In this document: piece after piece, positions 26,096-34,323 of the stretch
Layout of the letters: every line of letters starts with the position of its first letter
Position numbering within the stretch: position 1 is the stretch's first letter
NCBI RefSeq assembly: GCF_963678835.1
Contig: NZ_OY787469.1
Span: 3,100,001 to 3,164,000 of the forward strand
Reading direction: 5' to 3'
Length of the DNA stretch: 64,000 nucleotides
Source of the DNA: an uncultured Desulfuromonas sp.
GTDB lineage: Bacteria > Desulfobacterota > Desulfuromonadia > Desulfuromonadales > Desulfuromonadaceae
Made by a program: the position numbers and the translations under genes
The notes under the pieces: generated by a model
The model's database searches: none
Seen by the model: the letters and a program-made list of their open reading frames with translations, nothing else
Told to the model about the DNA's origin: nothing

Positions 26096-27653
26096 CTGAA
26101 GTTTAGAATTACACCCCTCCCCAAGCCAGCCTGATTCGGCGCTGGGAAGCGTTCATTAATAACTGAAAATTGTCGAAGTTAAGCTGTTTTGTGTGGATCA
26201 GGTGGCCGATCCGGTTTTTTGCCCCGGTTTTGAGGGCTGAATTTTCCCGACTTCGGGTTCCAGTGGCTGCGGATATCGACATGACCAAAAATCCTTTGCA
26301 ACCCTTGGCGCACACGCCCGGCCGTGATCGGCTGTTTGTCTCTCCAAGGGCAGAGAGAGGCGAGGTCTTTCACCTGTTCACTGTTCTGTTGAGCCAACAA
26401 CTGTGGCAGCGCATAGCCGGTTGAAAGAATCTGTGTCCAGCGATGCAGCACCTGACGTGTTTGCTGCCAGGTCTGCTTCCAGCCCCAATGGTTCTTAAGC
26501 TGATTGAACAGGTCCTCGATGGACCACCTGCGGTTATACGCCAGCAGGATGCGTGCGGCTGACAAGCTTAGATCGGTGCTCAAGATGAGCCGGGGCTGAC
26601 GCAAGGTTCCATCTTTGTTTTCAATCTGAGACCAGACCGCGCGAACCTGTTGTCCGTCAAGGAAGCGGGCTCGGGCAACGCAACTGCGATAATGAACCGT
26701 CTGCCATTGCCCGTAGAGAAAAAGGTTCTGGCTGATCATGGGCAATTCAGCGACACGCTCAGCTGTCAGCTTATCGCCATATTTACGGGGCCGCCCGCGT
26801 TTGCCGTTGTGGCATGGCGGCGGTCGATAGAGCGCTGTGTCCTTGCGCACCTGGCCGATGACCTGGTAACCCAGAGTCTGGGCCGGAAGCAGCAGCGACT
26901 TGCGCATGTACCAGGAATCGACCAGCAGCGTCACAAGGCGTCCATGGAACAGAGGCCGAGTCACCCGGAGCAAAGTCTTGGCCGCGACCAGTTTGCCGCT
27001 GTTGCCTGTGCTTCTGGATAAACGGGAAAGAATCGGCAAGGCCAGAGAACGCCACCCCTGTGGCAACACCAGAGCCATGGTCACCCAGTTCTGTCCCCGG
27101 ACATAAACGGGTCGGTTGACCTTGCAACCATGCTGATGGTGGATGCGTGATTCGGGAGCCTTGCGCGAACAGCGGAAAACCACCGTATCGTCTATGGCGA
27201 CATAGCAGCGCGAACATTCTGTTCGTTGCAAAGCGAGTCGAGCCGTTTGTAATCCAAGCGCAACCCAGGACCAGCGGCCCTTCTGCAACCATTTGAAATA
27301 ACTGGTCCAATGACGCTTAGGTCTGATCGCCAACCAGGCTTCGGTGACAAAACCATTCTGGGTCAGCATCGCGCCGAACAGCAGTTCCAGAAAAGTCGGA
27401 ACCGAACGTTTGGGCAGCGCCTGGGCCAGAAATGTGATAGCGTCGTACAGGGACTGGGGGATATTGCCGTATCCCTTGGTATCCATAGCGGCCTCCGGAA
27501 GAAAGGGGGAACTTTCTTCTAGAGGCCGCGCCTTCAAAGCTTTCCAATATGACAATCGGCTTTGAAGGCGCGGCCACACACAGTGGCCGTGGTGTCAACG
27601 CCTTTTTTTCAACTTCGACAAATTTTCAAAGATCACGAAACTCTAAACTTCAG
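26096..27653 (-). mobile_element. Complete insertion sequence, 1558 bp
   Basis: Terminal inverted repeats CTGAAGTTTAGA (26096-26107) and TCTAAACTTCAG (27642-27653), flanked by the direct 8-bp duplication TTGTCAGT (26088-26095 and 27654-27661). It carries one transposase gene on the minus strand. The same right end and about 330 bp of the element recur at 57930-58266. Confidence 0.92.
26179..27486 (-). CDS. DDE transposase (IS4/IS701-like)
   Basis: 435 residues from the ATG at 27486, preceded by GGAGG with 5 bases spacing. It is a DDE-fold transposase: the first acidic strand is YVAIDDTVVFR (after CSRC), the second LVTLLVDSWYMRKSLLLPAQ, and the third lies near RRWSIEDLFNQLKNHWGWKQ. HHQHGCKVNRPVYVRGQNWVTMALV is a conserved central segment. 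A basic KRGRPRKYG insertion domain and a C-terminal HWNPKSGKFSPQNRGKKP tail are seen. It looks intact and is presumably active, since the element has perfect ends and a target duplication. Confidence 0.9.
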   Translation of the reverse strand: MDTKGYGNIPQSLYDAITFLAQALPKRSVPTFLELLFGAMLTQNGFVTEAWLAIRPKRHWTSYFKWLQKGRWSWVALGLQTARLALQRTECSRCYVAIDDTVVFRCSRKAPESRIHHQHGCKVNRPVYVRGQNWVTMALVLPQGWRSLALPILSRLSRSTGNSGKLVAAKTLLRVTRPLFHGRLVTLLVDSWYMRKSLLLPAQTLGYQVIGQVRKDTALYRPPPCHNGKRGRPRKYGDKLTAERVAELPMISQNLFLYGQWQTVHYRSCVARARFLDGQQVRAVWSQIENKDGTLRQPRLILSTDLSLSAARILLAYNRRWSIEDLFNQLKNHWGWKQTWQQTRQVLHRWTQILSTGYALPQLLAQQNSEQVKDLASLCPWRDKQPITAGRVRQGLQRIFGHVDIRSHWNPKSGKFSPQNRGKKPDRPPDPHKTA

Positions 27654-28400
27654 TTGTCAGTGTTACGCACTGCAATGTCGCAATCGCAGTGACGTTGATG
27701 TACAGCGCACCGGTCTTTGTCTGCCTAGTATCATTTGCCCTGAAACTTGAACGCCCCACAGTGTTGAAATGGACAGCCATCGCGACGGTGATGCTTGGCA
27801 TCGTCCTGCTGACACAGGTCTACGACCTCGCTGCAAGCAACGTGACACTGTTCGGCGTCAGCGCCGGATTACTTGCCGGTCTGTCTTACACAATCTTTAT
27901 TTTCGGTTTCAAGTATGCCACGCAGTACGGCAGTCCACAGGCGATTCTTTCCATCGCATTTGCGATGCTCGCCACCCTCCTCGTCTGGTTCGATCATGTT
28001 GAAATAAGTTTCGCCATTCTCAGTGCGCCCCAATGGCCGTTGATTGCCGGATTGGGCATACTGGGGGCTGGGGTGTCGTTTACCCTTTATCTTCTCGGCT
28101 TGAGACACACCGGCCCGACGTCAGCCTCAATTGTGGCCATGATCGAGCCGGTAACTGCAGCGCTATTCGGCGTCGTCGTCTTACATGAGAGTCTTGCAGG
28201 CCCACAAATGGTCGGCATGGGGGTGATCATCATCACCGTCACCGTATTAAGCATCTATTCAAAGGCCGAACCGGCCCACGATCTCGGATCTATTCAGTCA
28301 CACTTCAACCAGAAAAAAGGCCCAGGGCGATAAACACCCCGGACCTTCCCTCCTCCATCGGATTCTTTTAAGCAGTGTGCGCTAGTCCTCGAACACAGTC

Positions 28401-28537
28401 AATTTTGTCATCTGAGTGATCCTGTAGGAGCGAATTTATTCGCGCATTGTTCTGGTCATTGATCCTTTTCATGAGGGGAATTCGCGGCTGAAGCCGCTCC
28501 GACAAGAGACAATTTCAATGATGCTGACGTATTAGCT
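28401..28537 (-). repeat. Dispersed repeat family B, copy 2 (inverted)
   Basis: Runs from AATTTTGTCATCTGAGTGAT through TGTAGGAGCGAATTTATTCGCG and GCGGCTGAAGCCGC to GCTGACGTATTAGCT. It is directly followed by a family A copy, again forming a B-A composite. Confidence 0.8.
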
Positions 28538-28654
28538 GGCAGGGTTTGAAAATGCGATTTCCGCCTGGCGACAAAAATCAAGCACTTGAAAACATGACCT
28601 TGATTTTGGTCGCCCGTCCATGGGCCTCACAGGCCGTTTTTCAACAGCCTGCTA
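28537..28654 (+). repeat. Dispersed repeat family A, copy 5 (shortened)
   Basis: Lacks the left hairpin, starting GGCAGGGTTTGAAAATGCGA, then CAAGCACTTGAAAA, TTGATTTTGGTCGCCCGTCC and CTGTTTTTCAACAGCCTGCTAG. Its right terminus overlaps the stop codon of the ABC ATPase gene at 28652. Confidence 0.8.
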
Positions 28655-29440
28655 GACCTGCGGCGCATTCGCGCCATCCGGCACCTGACGGCAAAAATCT
28701 CTGAGCGCGGCACGCAGACGAAGGATATTCGCCCGTTGCTGTTTATCCGTGCGGCTGCGGGCCAGTTCCCGTTGAATCCGCAGCGTGGCGTAGCAGCGGT
28801 TCGGCGGATGCCCCATGATGATAACCCGATCCGCCAGATAAGCTGCTTCCTCAACGCTATGGGTGACAAAAACAACCGTCTGTCGGCGCTGGGCGCAGAT
28901 TTTCAGCAATTGATCCTGCAAGTGTTCGCGGGTCTCGGCATCAAGGGCACTGAAAGGTTCATCCATCAGCAACAGCCGTGGCTGCAGGGCCAGCACCCGG
29001 GCCAATGCCGCCCGTTGCTTCATGCCGCCGGAAAGCTGATGCGGATAAGCCTTCTGAGAGCATTTCAGATCAACCAGAGCAAGACTGTCGTTGACAATGT
29101 GGTGCAATTGCGATTTTGTCGCGCCGGCGGCTTTGAGTCCCAACTCGAGATTACGGCGCAGGTTCATCCAGGGAAACAGAATGGCGTCCTGAAAAACAAC
29201 GGCTCGTTGGGGATCGGGACAGTTAATCCGGTGCCCGTCAAAACAGATGGTTCCCCGGTCCGGCGCGATAAACCCGGCGAGCATGTTGAGCAGTGTTGAT
29301 TTACCGCAGCCACTTGGCCCGATGATACAGACAAATTCCCCTTCGGCAACGGCAAAGGAAAGGCCCTCCACCGCCGGTGTTGATTCGCCTTTATCGCCTT
29401 GCGCATAAGCTTTGCTGATGTCAGCAACGTCGATCAACAT
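28652..29440 (-). CDS. ABC transporter ATPase, NitT/TauT (SsuB/NrtD) type
   Basis: 262 residues starting at 29440, with GGAGG 7 bases upstream; a start at 29467 has no such site. Walker A GPSGCGKST, Q-loop VVFQDAILFPWMNLRRNLELGL, signature LSGGMKQRAALARVLA, Walker B LLLMDEPFSALD, and VFVTHSVEEAAYLADRVIIM are the marks of nitrate/sulfonate/taurine-type ATPases. It powers import by the permease at 29443 and binding protein at 33352. The stop codon TAG falls inside the terminus of a repeat, so the natural C-terminus may have been altered by the repeat insertion. It is the last gene of the long minus-strand string. Confidence 0.9.
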   Translation of the reverse strand: MLIDVADISKAYAQGDKGESTPAVEGLSFAVAEGEFVCIIGPSGCGKSTLLNMLAGFIAPDRGTICFDGHRINCPDPQRAVVFQDAILFPWMNLRRNLELGLKAAGATKSQLHHIVNDSLALVDLKCSQKAYPHQLSGGMKQRAALARVLALQPRLLLMDEPFSALDAETREHLQDQLLKICAQRRQTVVFVTHSVEEAAYLADRVIIMGHPPNRCYATLRIQRELARSRTDKQQRANILRLRAALRDFCRQVPDGANAPQV

Positions 29441-29442
29441 GC

Positions 29443-30270
29443 TCACACCTCCCTTTTCAATCCCCACAGTTCAATGGTCCTTTTTTCCAACGGAATAAAG
29501 ATCACCCGCTCCATGATCAGGCCGATACCACAGATAATGGCAATACAGACAAAGGCTTTGGCAAAATCAAGCGTCCAGCGTGACTGGATAATGGCGTAAC
29601 CGAGTCCGGTGCCGCGCCCAACGACCATTTCTGCGGCCACCAACACCCGCCAACTGCTGCCAAGCCCAACCCGCAAACCGCTCAGAATATGGGGCAGCGC
29701 CCCCGGCAGTAGAACGCTCCGGAACAGCATGCGGTTATTGAGGCCAAGCATACGCGCCGCACGGATGTACATCTCATCAACCCGTTTGACGCCCCCGGCA
29801 ACATTGATGGCAATCGGCGCAAAGGCCGTTACCGCGATCATGAACAGGGTCGCGCCATCGCCAATTCCAAACAGCAAAATGGCAACAGGAATCCAGGCCA
29901 GACCGGGAATCAACTGCAGAACCTGAACCGACGGCATTGTCAGCCGTTCAAACGTCCGCCAACGTCCGGCAGCCATACCGATCAATGCACCGCTGAATAC
30001 GGCGATGGAAAAACCACCCAGCCAACGCCCCATACTGCTGAACGTATGCAGATAGATTGAATGGCCCAGCAGTGGCTCTCCCGCCAACATCTTCACCAGT
30101 TTCCAGCCGGTTTCAAAAGGGGTTGGAAAAGAGACACCGCGCCACCAGCCAACCCCCCAGGTGACGCATTGCCAGCCGAGAATAATCAGCAGTAAAGCGG
30201 CGCCACCATAAAGCAGGTTCTCATACGCTCTCTTTTTACCGTTCGTTTTCAACGCAACGTCCGCCTTCAC
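29443..30270 (-). CDS. ABC transporter permease, NitT/TauT (SsuC) type
   Basis: Start taken at the GTG at 30270, which overlaps the TGA of the radical SAM fusion gene (GTGA), as at other junctions of this operon; an upstream GTG at 30303 is possible. About 275 residues with six helices. Characteristic segments: IYLHTFSSMGRWLGGFSIAVFSGALIGMAAGRW, LQLIPGLAWIPVAILLFGIGDGATLFMIAVTAFAPIAINVAGGV, and VLLPGALPHILSGLRVGLGSSWRVLVAAEM. Substrates of this class include nitrate, taurine, alkanesulfonates and pyrimidine precursors; here the substrate is unknown. Presence next to a radical SAM/methyltransferase fusion suggests import of that enzyme's substrate. Confidence 0.88.
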   Translation of the reverse strand: MKADVALKTNGKKRAYENLLYGGAALLLIILGWQCVTWGVGWWRGVSFPTPFETGWKLVKMLAGEPLLGHSIYLHTFSSMGRWLGGFSIAVFSGALIGMAAGRWRTFERLTMPSVQVLQLIPGLAWIPVAILLFGIGDGATLFMIAVTAFAPIAINVAGGVKRVDEMYIRAARMLGLNNRMLFRSVLLPGALPHILSGLRVGLGSSWRVLVAAEMVVGRGTGLGYAIIQSRWTLDFAKAFVCIAIICGIGLIMERVIFIPLEKRTIELWGLKREV

Positions 30271-33200
30271 GCGTTCTCTTTTTCTTTTGGGAAAAACGGA
30301 CACCGCTTACCGGCACAGTGATCAGCCTGTTTAAACTGATCACACACCAGAACATTTTGCGCTGGAATGATGGTGTCGGTCAGCTCTTTCGAAATGGCCT
30401 CGGCTTCTTGCAATGCCAGCAGACATTCGCGTTGACAGCAGCGGCTGAAAGGGTGCGCGGCAATTTTTTCAGCCACTCGGATCACAATTTTCTGCACCGC
30501 CTGACGCAACGTGCCATCAAAAGGCGACGCTTTCAAAATCACCGAGAAGGCGATTCCAACCCCGATGGCCGCGCCATCGACACCGAAAAAGGAGCAAGAC
30601 GCTCCCGGCACCTGGGTGCCGCGATTGATCCCGGTAATGATGTCTTCGTCACTGACATTCCCGCCATTGTTGCGATAGGCGGCCAGCAGAATTCCCGGAA
30701 CCATCGGATGGTGATGGGGGCCGTGGGTCGGAAATGCCGGATTCAATCGCAACTGTTGAAACATTGCGACAACGTCCTTTTCTTTGCTGGTCAGACACAG
30801 GTTGCGAATCGCATCTGCTGCAGGCTGAATGTGGCATTGATCACAGACAAAATGACCGTCTTCACAACAGCTTTCAACCCGCTCGCGTTTACCACAATAG
30901 TGGCACTCCAACTCCTTCGGCTCGGTGAGAATGGTGATCGGCTCACCACACACCAGACAGCCTGATTTATGGCTGCTCTCGACCTGTGGCCGATCAGGAT
31001 CAGGGCTGCAATCGGGCAGACAGCAGCAGCTCATCTCCTGTTCAAAATTGGTCACCTGGCCCTTGGCGTCGAGCAGCATGACGTCCGCACCCATCGGCAG
31101 GTTCTCCGGCAGGCTGACGGCTGTGCTGCAGCCACGCTGAATCACGTGACCGTCATCGGTCACCACACCGGCAAAAGGACCACGGTAGAGCAAACTGGTC
31201 TCGTTCTTTGGCCCCGGTTTGAACGCCTGGTAGGTGAGTGAATAAAACGGATAGCCTTTGATTTCACGATACAGATAGCGTTTAACAACGCTGATATTTT
31301 CAAAACCGAAATCTTCCAGAATGCCGAACAGGTCACGCTCATGCATGGCACCACCAATACATTCACCGCGCAATTTTTCGTTGAGCTTAATCGACAGCGG
31401 CACCTCGGTATTGTGGATGATATCGGAAATCAACAGTCGGCCTCCCGGCTTGAGCACTCGTGCAATCTCCTTGAATGTCTGCCGTTTGTTCAGTGCAAGG
31501 TTAATGACGCAGTTGGAGATGATCACGTCGCTGCAACCGTCTGCCAGAGGCAGCTCTTCGAGAAACCCCTTCTTGAATTCGATATTGGCGTAACCAAGCT
31601 TTTCAGCCACCGTGTCACGAGCTGAGTTGGCTTGAGCTAACATGGTGTCGGACATATCAATGCCGTAAACCCGGCCTTGACGGCCGACCTGTTTGGCGGC
31701 AATGAAACATTCAACCCCGGTCCCGGAACCAAGATCGACCAGCGTTTCGCCCGCTTGCAGATGGCAATCCATGACCGGGCTGCCGCAACCGTAGCTGCGA
31801 ACCCGTGCGGTTTGCGGAATATGCTCAAGCAATTCGCTGTCATAGTGCACCGGGTTGACAATGTCTTCATTGACCTCTTGCGCCGCCTGCGAATAGAAGG
31901 AGCGAATTGAGGCATGGCCATCGCCATCCGACAAGGTAAGAACGCAGTTGGAATGGGTGAAGCAGACGGATTCGCCACTCTCGTCGCACTCATCGACCCG
32001 CTCTCCCATACGTGAGCGCAATGAAAGGCTCTCCTGGTCAGGAAACTGGCCGGCTTCACGCGCTATCAGGTAAAGCGCCATATCGCGATAAAGGGGGAGA
32101 TACGGATCCTGGCCGACAAACGTGCCCGATGAGAGATAACTGTGGTCGATATCGCCGCCGCCAAGCAGAAAACGCAACGGGTCGGACGCCAGTTGCGGAC
32201 TGTCGACAACCGACAGAGAGCGGATCTTCTCCATCAACGGGCTGTGGCGCCATACCTGATTTAAACCATCGCTCAACCGGCCACAGCGCAAATCATCCTC
32301 AAACACCATCGCCGGGGTTGGATAGATGGCGCCATCCGGCCCGATGGCCAGGCTTTCCCAGCAGGCGTTATTGAGATCCATGCGAATACCGCTGAAATTG
32401 AACACCTGACTCTGCATAATGGTGAAATTATCGATCGTGACACCGTTGTTCTCGGCGCACTCGTAAGCCTGCCGGGCATGACGAAAGATGTCCTGCGGCG
32501 CAACAAACAGCTCGCGTCCCGCCTTGCCTTTGACGAACAACCACATGAAGTGCAGGTTGCGGATCCCCTGGCCAGCGGCAAAATCAACGGCAGCGGTCAT
32601 TTCATGCACATTCGTACTGTTGATCGACATCGACAAGGCTGCCGACAGACCAAGACCTGTGAGCCACTGGAGATTGCGCTGCAACTCGGCAAAGCTGCCA
32701 CGACCGCGCAGCGCCTCGTGATTCTCCTGCATGCCGTCAAGGCTGATTTGAAAGTGCAAACGACGACAATCCTGCTGCTGCAACCAGTTTTCATACGTTG
32801 TTAACGCCCGGCCATTGGTCAAAATAACCAGGTGAGCGTCGTCATCCGCCAGAATCCGCTCGCAGGCATCGGTAAAGTCGGGATGAACCAGTGGTTCGCC
32901 ACCGGTGAAATAAAACAACCGACACCCCTGTTCGTAGGCCTGGTCGATGGCCGAGAACAGATCGGCGCGCGACAGCTCCGCACAGGTTCCTTCCCCGGAA
33001 GCAAACAGACAATGTGAACAACTCATGTTGCAGCGGTTCGTAATATGCAGCCAGCATTCTTTTAACGCTGTAAGCTGACGCTGTGTCGCTCGTCCGGTGT
33101 AGGCCGTCTCTGCTGCCGGTTGCAGCCGCTCCAGCAGGTGCTGCAGGTGCAATTGGTCGGACAGCTCACTCTCAACATAACCGGCTCTGGACCGCTCTAA

Positions 33201-33341
33201 AGCCGCCTCAGCCGCGGTCGTCGGCACAAACCAATCGGGTGCAAGCGGATTGACATAGATCGGTGTTTCCTCAAAACTGAACCGTTCGTAGTGTGTTAAA
33301 CAGTCGAGACCTGAAGAGTTTGTTTTGTTCATTTTCATCAT
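30267..33341 (-). CDS. Radical SAM / ArsM-like methyltransferase / DUF5714 three-domain fusion
   Basis: 1024 residues. Residues about 90-300 form a radical SAM domain with C104-x3-C108-x2-C111 (CNMSCSHC) and FTGGEPLVHPDF. A SPASM-like stretch follows with CWESLAIGPDGAIYPTPAM. Residues about 510-705 are a class I methyltransferase: GETLVDLGSGTGVECFIAA, VIISNCVINL and RVLKPGGRLLISDI. Cysteines at 519 (YGCGSP), 611 (SNCVIN) and 661 (GECIGG) match the arsenite-binding trio of ArsM, including the 50-residue spacing of the last two. Residues about 770-1020 are DUF5714, with CLVCGEP, CHYCGKRERVESCCEDGHFVCDQCH and a Cys-rich end (CCQREC, CAGKRCPFFP). The product is unknown; arsenic or another thiophilic element is possible. 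Confidence 0.85.
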   Translation of the reverse strand: MMKMNKTNSSGLDCLTHYERFSFEETPIYVNPLAPDWFVPTTAAEAALERSRAGYVESELSDQLHLQHLLERLQPAAETAYTGRATQRQLTALKECWLHITNRCNMSCSHCLFASGEGTCAELSRADLFSAIDQAYEQGCRLFYFTGGEPLVHPDFTDACERILADDDAHLVILTNGRALTTYENWLQQQDCRRLHFQISLDGMQENHEALRGRGSFAELQRNLQWLTGLGLSAALSMSINSTNVHEMTAAVDFAAGQGIRNLHFMWLFVKGKAGRELFVAPQDIFRHARQAYECAENNGVTIDNFTIMQSQVFNFSGIRMDLNNACWESLAIGPDGAIYPTPAMVFEDDLRCGRLSDGLNQVWRHSPLMEKIRSLSVVDSPQLASDPLRFLLGGGDIDHSYLSSGTFVGQDPYLPLYRDMALYLIAREAGQFPDQESLSLRSRMGERVDECDESGESVCFTHSNCVLTLSDGDGHASIRSFYSQAAQEVNEDIVNPVHYDSELLEHIPQTARVRSYGCGSPVMDCHLQAGETLVDLGSGTGVECFIAAKQVGRQGRVYGIDMSDTMLAQANSARDTVAEKLGYANIEFKKGFLEELPLADGCSDVIISNCVINLALNKRQTFKEIARVLKPGGRLLISDIIHNTEVPLSIKLNEKLRGECIGGAMHERDLFGILEDFGFENISVVKRYLYREIKGYPFYSLTYQAFKPGPKNETSLLYRGPFAGVVTDDGHVIQRGCSTAVSLPENLPMGADVMLLDAKGQVTNFEQEMSCCCLPDCSPDPDRPQVESSHKSGCLVCGEPITILTEPKELECHYCGKRERVESCCEDGHFVCDQCHIQPAADAIRNLCLTSKEKDVVAMFQQLRLNPAFPTHGPHHHPMVPGILLAAYRNNGGNVSDEDIITGINRGTQVPGASCSFFGVDGAAIGVGIAFSVILKASPFDGTLRQAVQKIVIRVAEKIAAHPFSRCCQRECLLALQEAEAISKELTDTIIPAQNVLVCDQFKQADHCAGKRCPFFPKEKENA

Positions 33342-33351
33342 CTTGCCCCTT

Positions 33352-34287
33352 TCAATAGACGGCTGAGTAATCAGGAATCATCTCGATTTTCCCCATGCCT
33401 TTGAGATAATCAGCCGTCATCGTCATGCTGGCACGTTCATTCTCATCAAAACCAACCCGCCAAGTCAGACTGTAGGTGCATTGACGCTGCTGCTGCGACG
33501 GAAGTCCGGTGACCGCGGCCACAATGCGCACGGTTTCATCCGGATGTTCGTGCATAAACTCTATGGCTTTGTGTAAGGCACTGATCAGAGCATCAAGATC
33601 CTCTTTGCGCTCTTCGAGTATCTGCTTTGTGGCAACACAAACAGCTGGAAAGGAGTTGTTCAACGCACTGAAATCGGTCAGTTCATGAACCGTGTCAGCA
33701 CACAAGGCTTCGACGTTGCTCGGCCACGGTTCGCTTCCGGCCATGGCATCAATCTGCCCGGTCTGCATCGCCTGCGGCATGTCGAGTGGGCTCAACGGAA
33801 CGAATTGAATCTTGTTGACATCCAGCCCGACATAGGTGCACCAGGCCAGCAGTGCCCCGTACGTGCTTGACCCCATTTGAATACCAATTCTGGCCCCTTC
33901 AAGCTGTTTGATATCGGTCAGCTCACGGCGCGAAACAAGCCGATGCATCTTGCGGCCTGCGGCATACGCGGTCAGCAACTGCACGTTTTTACTGCGTGAC
34001 GCGGCGATGAGAAAAGGGGCGTCGCCCATGGCTGCGACATCTGCGGCACCGGTGATCAAACTCTCTGCGGCCAGGATACCGCCGCCAACCAGTTTGATAT
34101 CGACATTCAGTCCTTCAGCAGCAAAAAAACCCTTGGCATTGGCGACAATAAACGGCTCGTAGCAAACCTTGTTTGGATAAGCAAGCCGAAGAGGTTCAAC
34201 AGACTTTTCTGCTGATGCCAAGGGGGTCAATAACAACAACATCCCAAGAAAACTGACAACGAAGGATATGTTACGTCGTTTTTTCAT
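33352..34287 (-). CDS. NitT/TauT-type substrate-binding protein
   Basis: 311 residues from ATG 34287 (GGAG 6 bases upstream). It has a signal peptide (MKKRRNISFVVSFLGMLLLLTPLASA). The mature protein has the SsuA/NrtA/ThiY fold marks: LRLAYPNKVCYEPFIVANAKGFFAAEGLNVDIKLVGGGILAAESLITGAADVAAMGDAPFL, ARIGIQMGSSTYGALLAWCTYVGLDVNKIQFVPLSP and MPQAMQTGQIDAMAGSEPWPS. The unusual Cys in NKVCYEPF near the ligand site is worth noting. It would deliver the unknown ligand to the permease/ATPase pair at 28652-30270. The radical SAM fusion gene lies between the binding protein and the permease gene. Confidence 0.88.
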   Translation of the reverse strand: MKKRRNISFVVSFLGMLLLLTPLASAEKSVEPLRLAYPNKVCYEPFIVANAKGFFAAEGLNVDIKLVGGGILAAESLITGAADVAAMGDAPFLIAASRSKNVQLLTAYAAGRKMHRLVSRRELTDIKQLEGARIGIQMGSSTYGALLAWCTYVGLDVNKIQFVPLSPLDMPQAMQTGQIDAMAGSEPWPSNVEALCADTVHELTDFSALNNSFPAVCVATKQILEERKEDLDALISALHKAIEFMHEHPDETVRIVAAVTGLPSQQQRQCTYSLTWRVGFDENERASMTMTADYLKGMGKIEMIPDYSAVY

Positions 34288-34323
34288 CACGTTCTCCTTC
34301 AATTAAATGGTGCAGCAGATTCG

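Larger units (their letters stand above)
25835..28333 (+). pseudogene. EamA/DMT-family transporter gene, interrupted by an insertion sequence
   Basis: The 5' part (25835-26095, 87 codons) encodes the N-terminus MRGANIVLVALAALCWGLSGG...NFSFYFVS. The 3' part (27662-28333, 223 codons plus stop) begins VTHCNVAIAVTLMYSAPVFVCLVSF. Between them lies an intact insertion sequence with an 8-bp target duplication. Joining the two parts across one target copy restores a continuous 310-residue frame with ten hydrophobic helices and two EamA repeats, with no other lesion seen. The inactivation therefore looks recent. The product would be a small-metabolite transporter of unknown substrate. It lies 84 bp downstream of the candidate selenoprotein gene on the same strand. 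Confidence 0.9.
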
